Shown here: piece by piece, positions 7,922 through 16,550 of the stretch | Position numbering within the stretch: the stretch's first letter is position 1 | Layout: every line of letters begins with the position of its first letter | Assembly: GCF_004208415.1 (NCBI RefSeq) | Contig: NZ_CP035758.1 | Span: 8,618,001-8,682,000, forward strand | DNA from: Ktedonosporobacter rubrisoli | Lineage (GTDB): Bacteria; Chloroflexota; Ktedonobacteria; Ktedonobacterales; Ktedonobacteraceae | Direction: 5' to 3' | DNA length: 64,000 nucleotides | Program-made: the position numbers and the translations under genes | Notes under the pieces: generated by a model | Database searches by the model: none | Seen by the model: the letters and a program-made list of their open reading frames with translations, nothing else | What the model was told of the DNA's origin: nothing

Positions 7922-10315
7922 CTAATCAAGGCTGAAGCCACGCTCACGTAAGAGGGCAAGGACACGTGCCAGGTTTGCTTGATCTACGCGCACAAGACTG
8001 GCCGCTGGCTCGACTTCCTGACCCAGGAGAGACTGTATTTCCTGATCCGCTTGTAGATCTTGCAGCACCTGGCTGGGCAGGCGTAGCAGGGGAGCATGCT
8101 CTACATGAATATCATGGCCCGCCTCATAGCCATTGCCCCACAGTTTAAGCCTGATGAGGAGCGAGCCAGGAATGCCACCTTCGCAATATTGTTGCAGGAA
8201 GCGCACAATATATTCCAATGAAATGCCCTGCTGCAAGGCTTTCTGCAGAGCTGAAGGCGTGAGGCGGGACCAGCCGCTAGCCTCGTCACGCGCACTAAAG
8301 CCTTCAAGTTCGGCAACCAGATAGAGATCAAGTACTGCGTAGAGTGGCTGAAGCAGCCCGCTATCGTGTAGCTGCCACTGCGGCTCATGGGGGCTGGCTC
8401 GCCAGCTTTCTATTGGTCCTTCGTAGGCAGGAGCCTGGGTCAGGGCCGGCAAATAGTCGCGCTGCCAGAGCAGCTCCTGAAGGGCGGCAAGCTGCTGAGA
8501 CGTGACTTCAGCGATGCGCGGAGCCAGGCGGCGCCTGAAGAGATGGCGCGTTTGTTCAGAAGCTAGCAGCTCATCAAGCCAAGCCTCATCGTCAACCTCA
8601 AGCAGTGTCGTGCTATTCCATATCTCCACGCGACGGGCCTGGCGCTCCCATTCTGCCAACGAATAGCTAACATTCTGGGGCAAGGCTTTCCCGGCGGCCT
8701 GCTCTAGCATAGCCTGGATATTCTCGGCATGCAGGCCCATTTGAATGGCGCGCGTCACGCTGGACTTGGTAAGCTTGTACTGAGCGATATGCTCAAGGCT
8801 TACCAGTTCAGCAAAGCGATCCAATTTAACGAGGAGCAGTTCCGGTACGGGCGCCAGGGCAACCAGCTCAAAGTTAGGCTGCACGATCAGTCGTCCGCCG
8901 CCTTCATCCTCGTCTGCCGAAGAGGTATTGCTCAGGCTTGTGATGATATCTGGCAGAAGGCGGAATGAATTTGGGGCTTCCTCTCGGTCGGTCTCCACAA
9001 GGCCAAGCCAGTGCAAAGGGCCTCCCACGACAGAGCGGATAAAGCCGCCCTCAACCAGGTGCCAGCCCTCGCGATGCGTTAACCAGCCGCGGCGCAAGCG
9101 AAAATCCCAGCCGTAGGGATTGCTCCCGCTCGAATAGCGCTCGGCGCGCGGTCCATACTGGCGCGGGAAAAGCAGGTAGGGAACATAGAGCTTTGTGCGC
9201 GCGATAAACGTAGCAAAGTCGTGCCATTGCTCCAGGCCTTCGTAGAGCAAGCGCTCAACTACAGCGTGACGCGCGCGTATCACCTCTTCGTGAGCCGGCT
9301 CAAGCAGCGTCGGGCCCGGGCGAACATTTACCTCTGGCAGATCGAAAAGCTCATTCCAGAAAGGTGTTTCCAGATAGAGATGGAAGCAGCGGCGCGCGCG
9401 TTCCAGTAAAGGTAATGAGAAAAAGCTTTCGGCCGGTAGAGCATAGATAACGCCGTGTCGCTCCTGAAGTAACCCGAGCTTCATCAAAAGGAGGCGAATA
9501 AAGAGCAGATGAGGCGCATCGCTCTCCACGCGTGCTTGCTCAATATGTAGTTTTGGGCCAAGCTTCTCTACAACGTGGCGCAGCGCTGAGCGCGCGAGCA
9601 GGCCGTTATTAATGATTGCCAGGCCATCGCGCGTCGCGGATACAAGGGACCAGTAAAGGTAGAGCAGGCGTTGTAAGGCGCGTATGCCTTCACCCTGGCT
9701 GGTGCTGTTCTCTTCGTCTTCAAACTGGCGCAAGCTTTCCGACAGGCCCCAACTACTACGTGCTGATTCCTGCACAGTCAGAGGCACAATTAGCACGCCG
9801 TCATGTACCCCACTTGTATACTCCCGGCCCATGAAGTTTGTCTGCTTGCCCCAGAACAAGAGTCCCAGTACGAGCAAATGGCGTAAGGCCTGCTCAAAGA
9901 CTCCATGCGGATGAGCTGCAGGATACTGCAAACCGCCGCCCGGCTGGTAAGTGAGCGAAAGCTCGGCCACTCTGCTTACAGGGCTCTCATGCGCAACCTG
10001 CTCATTTTTTTTGACGGGAGTCAGCAGGCCGGCGCTAGTAAAATAGAGCGCCAGGTCACGGCTATTAGCCCGACCGCCGCAGCTACATAGCTCGCGCAGG
10101 AGGAGCTTTTCAAGATCGTTGAGTTCCTCAAAAGCTTCGCTAATAGAGTCTTGATCAAATAGAGTTTGGGCGACTTCAGCCATAGATTGCGGAGGGGCAA
10201 TAGAAGACGAGCTATTGAGCTGCAATTTAGGTGCAGCGATATGGCGCGTTTTTATTAATGATTGCAGGTGATAAGGTGGCACCGTTTGCAAAAGATCAAA
10301 ATCACTCTGCTGCAT
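7922..10315 (-). CDS. Helicase-associated (XPB/Ssl2 N-domain-like) protein
   Basis: A 797-residue protein with no Walker A or DEAD motif, so not itself a helicase. The C-terminal half contains the region Pfam calls the XPB/Ssl2 N-terminal or Helicase_C_3 domain: LIVQPNFELVALAP (about residue 475), then YKLTKSSVTRAIQMGL and LPQNVSYSLAEWERQ. In actinobacteria this domain is found next to the DNA repair helicase XPB. The preferred start is ATG 10315 (MQQSDFDLL), with a TAGGGA SD, giving a 14-base overlap with the upstream gene; the open frame reaches 10366. Overlap and related domain show that the two genes are co-translated and probably work together. The function is unknown; a role in DNA binding or repair is inference. 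Confidence 0.75.
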   Translation of the reverse strand: MQQSDFDLLQTVPPYHLQSLIKTRHIAAPKLQLNSSSSIAPPQSMAEVAQTLFDQDSISEAFEELNDLEKLLLRELCSCGGRANSRDLALYFTSAGLLTPVKKNEQVAHESPVSRVAELSLTYQPGGGLQYPAAHPHGVFEQALRHLLVLGLLFWGKQTNFMGREYTSGVHDGVLIVPLTVQESARSSWGLSESLRQFEDEENSTSQGEGIRALQRLLYLYWSLVSATRDGLAIINNGLLARSALRHVVEKLGPKLHIEQARVESDAPHLLFIRLLLMKLGLLQERHGVIYALPAESFFSLPLLERARRCFHLYLETPFWNELFDLPEVNVRPGPTLLEPAHEEVIRARHAVVERLLYEGLEQWHDFATFIARTKLYVPYLLFPRQYGPRAERYSSGSNPYGWDFRLRRGWLTHREGWHLVEGGFIRSVVGGPLHWLGLVETDREEAPNSFRLLPDIITSLSNTSSADEDEGGGRLIVQPNFELVALAPVPELLLVKLDRFAELVSLEHIAQYKLTKSSVTRAIQMGLHAENIQAMLEQAAGKALPQNVSYSLAEWERQARRVEIWNSTTLLEVDDEAWLDELLASEQTRHLFRRRLAPRIAEVTSQQLAALQELLWQRDYLPALTQAPAYEGPIESWRASPHEPQWQLHDSGLLQPLYAVLDLYLVAELEGFSARDEASGWSRLTPSALQKALQQGISLEYIVRFLQQYCEGGIPGSLLIRLKLWGNGYEAGHDIHVEHAPLLRLPSQVLQDLQADQEIQSLLGQEVEPAASLVRVDQANLARVLALLRERGFSLD

Positions 10316-12740
10316 ATGAATCCCTATCGTGTATGAGAGGAGGCTGCCCATGCCGTTTAAGCTCATCAGTAATCTGTTTAGCCCCAGGTTTATTCAGGAT
10401 GAGCAACGAAGGCTGAATACTTTGAACTATATTATTATTTAACGCAGTAGTTGCCGCCAATTCGCGCATAACTGTGGGGTCAGCCGTCTCTAACAGCGTG
10501 ACTCCTGTGTAGATGCGGACCCGGCCATAGTTTGCAGTCCAGCGACCGAGCTGAGCTTCCAGGCGGGCCAGCGGGTCATCCTGGTGAGATCTGTGGCTGG
10601 CAACATGGCGCAGCGCCTCCAGCAGGTGCTCGGGATGCTGTCCCCGGCTCATAGCGGCGCTCAAAGCCTTTGGCGTAAGGCGATAGCGCAAGCGCCCTTC
10701 ATAAACTCCTGCAGCCTCCGTAAAAGTTTCCATTAATTCAATCAGCGACCAGCTCTGCACAGAGCTAGTAATCAGGATCTTATCCTCGTCCACAATATCC
10801 AGCATCTCGGCGAGGTTATGCGCATCCTGGGTGGCCAGTGGCTCACTTGCCTTGCCCTCATGAAGCAATTTGTCGGCAGTTGGCGTAAGGCTGAAAGCGA
10901 GTAGGCGTCCATCAGGCGTGCAGGCAATATCGCAGATTCCCCACCAGTGGAGCGGACCCGTGAGCAGACGGGTCAGATAGCGCATCTCGGCCCTTTGCCA
11001 ATCGCCAAGCACATTTGGGCGCAGCACACGGCCATCCTCTGACTCGACCCACCAGTGCGGCGAGGTAAATAGCTTCTGCCTCTTCTGCAAAAAGAGCGGG
11101 TTCAGGCGATAGACAAAGCGGGCAAACGAGGAGAAACTCATCCATTGTTTGCTGGGAGCCTGGGCCAGAAGAGCTAGCAGGGCCTGACGCGCCTCGCTGT
11201 TCTCGGCGTCTAATTCACCAGGACGGATAAGCGGGTGGTTATGCGCCGTGGCGCGGCAGCGCAAGCGCACGCTCTCTTCCTGCAAGGCAAAGAGATCTTC
11301 GTACGAAGATTGCGTGAGCCAAAGCTCAAAGAGATCATGGGCGATCTCGGCCCGTGCGGGACCCAATAATAGTTGGGCGACGTTAGGGAGCGCGCGCAGA
11401 TAAGGCGTGCCTCCATCATCTTTGTGCAAGATATCGGCCTGGTGTAGCAGACGTACGGCGAAACGTAGAAAGGCAGCTGAACGCGGCACGGCAGCCTGCA
11501 GAGCGGTAAGCAGCGAGTTTGTTGGCATATCTGCAGGAGGTGGAATCTGGGTCAGACCTTCAGAGGGTAAAGAGCCGAGTGTCCGTGTTGACTGAAAAGG
11601 AGCATTATGCTCGCGCCACTCGTCGTCATACACAAGCCGATAGCTATCCAGGGCGCGGGCCACCAGGAGCAGATCTGTAAGCAGTTGATATGGTTCTCTT
11701 TGTAGAATGATCGGCGCATCCGCCTCCGCCACACCTGACTGTTGGACATCATAGCTGGCCACGGGAACAGTAACGCGCAAGGCCGTGCGGACTTCGCCAG
11801 GGACGTACCAGCCCACATCGAGTAGCGCGCCGCTCAGGCCGATGCGCTGCTGTGCTGAGCTATTCAGGCTTGTGCGGAATAAAAGGCCCTTGTGTTGAAG
11901 CGCCGTAAGCACATTTTGAAATTGCGCAGGTTGTCCCAGGGAAAAGCGCTCAAACAGACCGCGCAAATCATCATCGGTGAGAGCGCCCCCCGCTAAAGTT
12001 AAGGCCGCCAGCAGCTGACGTTGGGGTTTTTCCAAGGTAGCCGCGACATGGCGGACGGCTTCTGGCTGCTTCAGCTTTTCAAGGATAGCATCGATAAGCT
12101 GTTGCTTATTCATCCCGTTGGGAACGAGCTCATACTCGCGGGCGATCGCGCGCAGGTCGCTTAATCCCATCTGGGTCAGTATATCGTCAATGCCTGTGAG
12201 TGGAAGTGGGCCGCGTATATTAACCGTTGCTCTGGCCGCGCTAAACGGCCGTGTTGGCTTACTGGCAGGCGTAGCCTCCTTGCGCATTGGCTCATGCGTG
12301 GCTGGTGCAGAAGATGTTGTGGACCTGGCAATTTCGGCCGGAGCCACCTTGACGGTCTCCATAGGATTGACAAAAGTCGCCGGGCGTGCTAGCCATTGGT
12401 AGAGCAGGGCAGCAGCATGCGCGCAGGGAATGGACGTAGTAGAGCTGCAAGGGCATGAGCACTGCCATGTCGTGGCGCTCTGGATCTCGACCTCGACGGG
12501 GTAGCGGCGCAAGCCGCCCTCTTCGCCCGGCTCCGGGTCATCGGCCAGATGGGTCACCTGGGTGCTTATCGTATGCGCAACGTCGACGATGCCGCTAATA
12601 CGTCCTCCCTGGCGCTGCGTATCGTGTACAGCGCCTAAACGGCAGTACTCCTGCCCGAGCGATGCAGCGGTCAGTCCTGCCATGCGAATAATATCGGCGG
12701 CACGTAGGCGTTGTAGAGTGCCAGGTACAACATTTTCCAT
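10302..12740 (-). CDS. SWIM zinc-finger and helicase-associated domain protein
   Basis: An 812-residue paralogue-like partner of the downstream gene. Near the N-terminus is a SWIM zinc finger, C94-x-C96 ... C106-x-H108, in a strand context (EIQSATTWQC) typical of that nucleic-acid or protein-binding motif. At about 197-240 is a helix-turn-helix like SAP/Rho-N segment (LSDLRAIAREYELV, then NKQQLIDAILEKL), usual in DNA/RNA-binding proteins. The C-terminal part repeats the XPB-N-like pattern (ILITSSVQSWSLIELM, then YRLTPKALSAAMSRG). No ATPase motif is present. A consensus promoter lies 46-74 bases upstream, so this is the first gene of a two-gene operon. It may be a scaffold for a helicase encoded elsewhere. 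Confidence 0.75.
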   Translation of the reverse strand: MENVVPGTLQRLRAADIIRMAGLTAASLGQEYCRLGAVHDTQRQGGRISGIVDVAHTISTQVTHLADDPEPGEEGGLRRYPVEVEIQSATTWQCSCPCSSTTSIPCAHAAALLYQWLARPATFVNPMETVKVAPAEIARSTTSSAPATHEPMRKEATPASKPTRPFSAARATVNIRGPLPLTGIDDILTQMGLSDLRAIAREYELVPNGMNKQQLIDAILEKLKQPEAVRHVAATLEKPQRQLLAALTLAGGALTDDDLRGLFERFSLGQPAQFQNVLTALQHKGLLFRTSLNSSAQQRIGLSGALLDVGWYVPGEVRTALRVTVPVASYDVQQSGVAEADAPIILQREPYQLLTDLLLVARALDSYRLVYDDEWREHNAPFQSTRTLGSLPSEGLTQIPPPADMPTNSLLTALQAAVPRSAAFLRFAVRLLHQADILHKDDGGTPYLRALPNVAQLLLGPARAEIAHDLFELWLTQSSYEDLFALQEESVRLRCRATAHNHPLIRPGELDAENSEARQALLALLAQAPSKQWMSFSSFARFVYRLNPLFLQKRQKLFTSPHWWVESEDGRVLRPNVLGDWQRAEMRYLTRLLTGPLHWWGICDIACTPDGRLLAFSLTPTADKLLHEGKASEPLATQDAHNLAEMLDIVDEDKILITSSVQSWSLIELMETFTEAAGVYEGRLRYRLTPKALSAAMSRGQHPEHLLEALRHVASHRSHQDDPLARLEAQLGRWTANYGRVRIYTGVTLLETADPTVMRELAATTALNNNIVQSIQPSLLILNKPGAKQITDELKRHGQPPLIHDRDSYAAE

Positions 12741-12785
12741 AGATTCTGTCCGTAATAATATACATACAGTTGACTATACTGGGCT

Positions 12786-12814
12786 ATAATAACACGAGAT
12801 GAACATACGGTCAA
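12786..12814 (-). promoter_or_regulatory. Consensus promoter for the SWIM/XPB-like operon
   Basis: TTGACC (plus 12809-12814), 17-base spacer, TATTAT (plus 12786-12791) on the minus strand. The predicted start is about 40 bases before the ATG at 12740. Confidence 0.75.
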
Positions 12815-13196
12815 TTGCATAAAGATCGTTGGTTCTATATTGTTGGCCAATAAATGCATGTCCAACAAGAACCTGATTTCTAGAGGCAACGCGTAGAAGC
12901 TGGTATTCATCGCAGCTCGTTTCAGGAAATTTCGCGAAAAGAGCTTTCAGCAGCCAGAATAATCGTATAGGCTACACTTCAATGTAGAACGAATTTTAGA
13001 TTATATGCGCAACTCTACTCGTAGTATAGATTGCGGGCACCAATAATTATCCCTGGCAGAGAGGGACCTGGAAAGCTGCCAGGGCTCGCGCTACTGGATC
13101 TAATTATATTGCAAGATGCTTACAATACAATAGAGCGTCTTGCGGGAGGGTCGGTAAGCGGCTGGCCCTGACTTCTGATCCTCCCAGAAAAAACGT
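12815..13196. other. Intergenic region with one long hairpin
   Basis: About 380 bases between the SWIM operon promoter and the end of the F420-type oxidoreductase. CCCTGGCA (13051-13058) pairs with TGCCAGGG (13077-13084), an 8 bp stem with an 18-base loop. GGGAGG near 13145 can pair with CCTCCC near 13180 just after the oxidoreductase stop. No open frame with an SD is seen. Confidence 0.4.
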
Positions 13197-14156
13197 TTAG
13201 AGTCGCTTCAGAACGCTGTTAGCGAAGGCGCGCAGGCCATCAATATCGTCGAGATCAAACCATTGCAGCATCAGTTCTTCCACGCCGGCCTTGGCAAAAT
13301 TCGTAATCTGTTCAAGGATCATATCGGGCGTGCCGACGACAATGTTGCCGGTTTCCCTCAAGATTTTGAGGGCTTCATCCAGAGGCTTACCAGCCAGATC
13401 AGGCCGTTGCTGGCGCCAGCTTAGACGTTGATCCAGCTCGTTCATATCGCGACCGAAGAAGAGCGAAGTCATCAAGGTGCGCTTGATATCTTGCGGTTTG
13501 CGACCGACGATGCGAATTAAGTCGTCAAGGATAGCCGAGCGCTCACGGAACGTCTGCGGATTAAGGGAAACCGCATTCCAGATATCGGCATAGCGTGCGG
13601 CCAGGGGCAAGGTGCGCTTAGGGCCATTGCCACCGATCAGGATTCGCGGTCCCCCGGAACGTTGGGGGCGTGGTAAGAGCGTAGCGCCGCGCAGCTGGAA
13701 AAATTTACCGTCGAAGGTAACCGGCTCGTCGCTGTGCAATAAATGCGTCACTACCTCTATGCCCTCTTCCAGGCGATGCATACGGGTCTGAACATCGCCG
13801 AGCTTGTGGCCGAAGAGCTGATGCTCGCGGACCTGCCAGCCAGCTCCCAGACCCAGAATCATGCGCCCGTCGCTCAAATCATCGAGCGCGGCAGCCTGGC
13901 GGGCCAGCAGGGTTGGCTCGCGAAACGAGATGGGGGCGACCAGGGGTCCAAAGTGGAGATGTTGCGTATGATCGGCTAAATAGGCGAGAGAGACTATCAT
14001 TTCTAACGATTCTATATCTGGCGGTTCCGGGTTTGTGTAATGGTCAGAGCGGAAGAGCCCGGCAAAGCCTAGCTCCTCGACCTCCTGAACCAGACGTTTC
14101 CAGCGTGGCCAGGTCAAGCCATTTTGGCCCTCGATCATAATTGATAGTGCTATCAT
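13197..14156 (-). CDS. LLM-class (F420-dependent) oxidoreductase
   Basis: A 319-residue TIM-barrel flavin/F420 protein of the luciferase-like family. Typical segments are FAGLFRSDHY (near 31), a TQHLHFGPLVAPISFREP strand-loop (about 84-101), LSDGRMILGLGAGW (about 114-127) and GGPRILIGGNGPKRTLPLAARYADIWNA (about 166-195), which bind the deazaflavin phosphate in known members. Family members reduce or oxidise small organic substrates with F420H2/F420; some use FMN, so the cofactor here is inferred. No F420 biosynthesis gene lies in the window. It stands alone on the minus strand. The substrate is unknown. Confidence 0.88.
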   Translation of the reverse strand: MIALSIMIEGQNGLTWPRWKRLVQEVEELGFAGLFRSDHYTNPEPPDIESLEMIVSLAYLADHTQHLHFGPLVAPISFREPTLLARQAAALDDLSDGRMILGLGAGWQVREHQLFGHKLGDVQTRMHRLEEGIEVVTHLLHSDEPVTFDGKFFQLRGATLLPRPQRSGGPRILIGGNGPKRTLPLAARYADIWNAVSLNPQTFRERSAILDDLIRIVGRKPQDIKRTLMTSLFFGRDMNELDQRLSWRQQRPDLAGKPLDEALKILRETGNIVVGTPDMILEQITNFAKAGVEELMLQWFDLDDIDGLRAFANSVLKRL

Positions 14157-14380
14157 CTCTTTTTTCTCCTGTTATACTGCTTCCTATTAGGATAATACAA
14201 GGAAGCGGCAAGCGTCCAGTCTGATAGTCGAAACGCTGGGCCATGTTTCAGCTTGACAGGCTTTAGATAACTTTCATATACTTGTACTACCGCTGGAGTA
14301 AAACGTAGCCGTTATAGAGAACGTCGAAATTATTCCGCGCGGAGCAGGTATTTCTCCGTGCTAGGAAAGGCTCAATCGCG

Positions 14381-14620
14381 ATGTCTAACGTTTTTCGCTT
14401 ACTCGCCGATGAAGAGAAATTTACCGACGAGCTTTTCGCTTTTGTGACAGATAACAACGCCGATAGCCGCAATGAGCGGGCTATCATCAGCGTCCTGCAC
14501 GAAGTAGCGCCCCAGATTGTTTCGGTGGCTGAGTGCATGGTCATTGATGGCGTTGATGAGCGCCGCTATGTTGCTGATTATGTGCATGCCGTGGTAAGCG
14601 GAGAAGGCCTTTACGAATAG
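14381..14620 (+). CDS. Small acidic protein of unknown function
   Basis: A 79-residue frame that I do not recognise. It is acidic (many Asp/Glu) and predicted helical, with no membrane segment and one cysteine. Three things support it as a gene although the neighbours run the other way: a GGAAAGG SD 10 bases before the ATG, normal amino-acid composition (the opposite-strand frame 14399-14686 is rich in Phe/Cys/Leu and less protein-like), and a strong rho-independent terminator on the same strand starting 31 bases after the stop. It converges on rsmE. Function is not inferred. Confidence 0.65.
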   Translation: MSNVFRLLADEEKFTDELFAFVTDNNADSRNERAIISVLHEVAPQIVSVAECMVIDGVDERRYVADYVHAVVSGEGLYE

Positions 14621-14650
14621 CCGCGATCCCTGAAAGGGCAGCTCGGCTAC

Positions 14651-14706
14651 CTCTCCTGCAACTGTTTTAAAAAAGCAGAACGACAATTGCAGGAGAGGAT
14701 TTTTTA
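14651..14706 (+). terminator. Rho-independent terminator of the small plus-strand gene
   Basis: CTCTCCTGCAA (14651-14661) and TTGCAGGAGAG (14687-14697) form a perfect 11 bp stem, followed by GATTTTTTATT. The T tract is on the plus strand, so it ends the 14381-14620 transcript, and it abuts the end of rsmE. Confidence 0.85.
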
Positions 14707-15474
14707 TTACGCTTCTAAAGCGTACATGACGTTGGCGACTGCCGTCAGCGCTGCCGTCTCTGCGCGCAAGATGCGCGCGCCCAGCGTGACCGGCGTGACG
14801 CAGGCCTGGCGCGCTTGCGCTATCTCTTCAGCGGTCAGACCGCCCTCGGGTCCGATAAAAAGAACTACAGTCGGCACCTGAGCCGGCGTTAGGCTTGCCG
14901 CCGCGCTGACATCTTGCAAGACTATGCGCAGGCTCTGGCCGTGCTCCTCTTCCCAGGGAATGAGGGCAATTGCCTCATCTGGAATGTTTTTGAGGGCCTG
15001 CCCAAAGGGCAGAATGGGGGCCAGCTCGGGTAAACGGGAGCGTCCACATTGCTCGGCGGCTTCCTGGATAATGCGCTGCCAGCGCTGGAGCTTGGAAGAT
15101 CCCGCCTCTTCGAGTCCAGCTGTCGAGCGGCGACACAGAATAGGGGCAAAGGTTGAGACGCCCAGCTCGGTACCTTTTTCTAAGATCCATTCAAAGCGGG
15201 CCGATTTGAGCAAGCCCTGGCAGAGAATCACGTGCGTTACGGGTTCGCGCTTGCCCTCGCGCCATTCCAGCAGGCGAACCTCAACGCCAGCTCGGCTGCT
15301 GCGACTGACGGCGCAGAGCGCCTCTTTGCCGCTGTTATCAAGCAGGACAAGTTGCTCATCAAGGGCCACGCGCAAAACGTCGCGTACCTGGTGGGCCAGC
15401 TTGTCGGGCAGCTCGATAGCGCTATCAGATGTTGCGCCGCGCAGAATTTCTGGTGTGACAAAAAAGCGGTGCAT
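14707..15474 (-). CDS. rsmE: 16S rRNA (uracil1498-N3)-methyltransferase RsmE
   Basis: At 255 residues it has the full RsmE length; the enzyme N3-methylates U1498 of 16S rRNA in the assembled 30S subunit with SAM. The N-terminal PUA-like part opens with MHRFFVTPE and HQVRDVLRV. The C-terminal SPOUT knot is diagnostic: KGTELGVSTFAPILCRRS, FIGPEGGLTAEE and LGARILRAETAALTA, which form the trefoil-knot SAM site. The start lies 6 bases after the prmA stop, so the genes are translationally linked, as in many bacteria. Confidence 0.96.
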   Translation of the reverse strand: MHRFFVTPEILRGATSDSAIELPDKLAHQVRDVLRVALDEQLVLLDNSGKEALCAVSRSSRAGVEVRLLEWREGKREPVTHVILCQGLLKSARFEWILEKGTELGVSTFAPILCRRSTAGLEEAGSSKLQRWQRIIQEAAEQCGRSRLPELAPILPFGQALKNIPDEAIALIPWEEEHGQSLRIVLQDVSAAASLTPAQVPTVVLFIGPEGGLTAEEIAQARQACVTPVTLGARILRAETAALTAVANVMYALEA

Positions 15475-15480
15475 CGGCGA

Positions 15481-16401
15481 TTAGCCTCTTTTGCGTAGGA
15501 TGAGGGCCATCCAGTCCTCAATCATTACCTTGTCAATTTGTTCAAGACCGGCCGCGAGGAGGGGGTCCAGGGCATCATGCAGGCGCGCCTCAATAATACC
15601 GCTGACCACAAGGACACCCTGTGGGGCCAGAGTTTGCGCAAGCTGAGGCGCGATGCTGCCAATCACGTGAGCGATAATATTGGCCAGCACAAGGTCGTAG
15701 CGTCCGGCCAGGCGCGCGGCCTCCGCATCATCAAGAATGCCAAGCACAACCTTGATGCGCGCGCTGAGATCGTTAAGCGCGGCATTCTCGCTAGCGCTCT
15801 CTACTGCCACGCTGCTATTATCGATCGCATAGACGCTCTCGGCTCCCAGTTTGGCCGCCGCTAGAGCCAAAATACCAGAGCCGGTGCCAACATCCAGCAC
15901 ATGCATGCCAGACTTGACGCGCTGCTCAACCTGTTCCAGGCACATGCGCGTCGTAGGATGCAGGCCGGTGCCAAAGGCCATGCCGGGATCAAGCGTAAGA
16001 ACCACTTCCTGCTCTTTGGGCGTATATTCGCGCCAGGAAGGGCGAATAACCAGGCGTTGGCCGATATGCGTTACGTGGTAATAATCCTTCCAGGCGTTGG
16101 CCCATTCATCCTCTTTGACCACACGCTTCTGCATCTCGCCGACAAAGTGCTCTCCCAGGCTGGAGAAGTGCCAGAGGCCCTCAGCGATTTGCTGCGTTAT
16201 AGCCTCCTCTTTGCCATCGAGCGGGAGATAGCCATGCACAAGCACCGGCTGTCCCTGCAAGACGCGATACTCCTGCCCTTCATTGATGAGCTCTATAGGC
16301 TCCTCGATTGCCACACCTTCGCCTGTATAGCGATTTAGTAGCTCGCTAACCGATTCTACGGCATCCGGGTGAGTACGAACCGTTAATTCTAACCAATCCA
16401 T
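15481..16401 (-). CDS. prmA: Ribosomal protein L11 methyltransferase PrmA
   Basis: A 306-residue class I SAM enzyme that trimethylates amino groups of ribosomal protein L11. The N-terminal L11-binding domain (WLELTVRTHPDAVESVSELL) is joined by a linker to the catalytic domain: DPGMAFGTGLHPTTRMCLEQ (about 138-157), SAM motif LDVGTGSGILALAAAKLGA (about 169-187) and DLVLANIIAHVI (about 235), with the PrmA-type NI motif. It is the first gene of a prmA-rsmE pair. The spacing to the upstream GNAT gene (149 bases, containing a hairpin) suggests its own promoter. Confidence 0.96.
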   Translation of the reverse strand: MDWLELTVRTHPDAVESVSELLNRYTGEGVAIEEPIELINEGQEYRVLQGQPVLVHGYLPLDGKEEAITQQIAEGLWHFSSLGEHFVGEMQKRVVKEDEWANAWKDYYHVTHIGQRLVIRPSWREYTPKEQEVVLTLDPGMAFGTGLHPTTRMCLEQVEQRVKSGMHVLDVGTGSGILALAAAKLGAESVYAIDNSSVAVESASENAALNDLSARIKVVLGILDDAEAARLAGRYDLVLANIIAHVIGSIAPQLAQTLAPQGVLVVSGIIEARLHDALDPLLAAGLEQIDKVMIEDWMALILRKRG

Positions 16402-16491
16402 CGCAGACTTCCCATCTCCTCAACTGCTAAAATGGCTGCCGGGCCGTCACCGTAAATAGATGATGCTTAACCAGGCCCAGTAGCAAGAAGA

Positions 16492-16509
16492 GCCGGGATG
16501 CATCCCGGC
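16492..16509 (-). terminator. Terminator hairpin after the double GNAT gene
   Basis: GCCGGGATG/CATCCCGGC is a perfect 18-base palindrome 41 bases downstream of the GNAT stop, followed on the minus strand by TCTTCTTGC. The stem is GC-rich and the tail partly U-rich. Confidence 0.55.
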
Positions 16510-16550
16510 CAGTTAGTATTATTGCACAACAATTTCAGGATAACGAGGGC

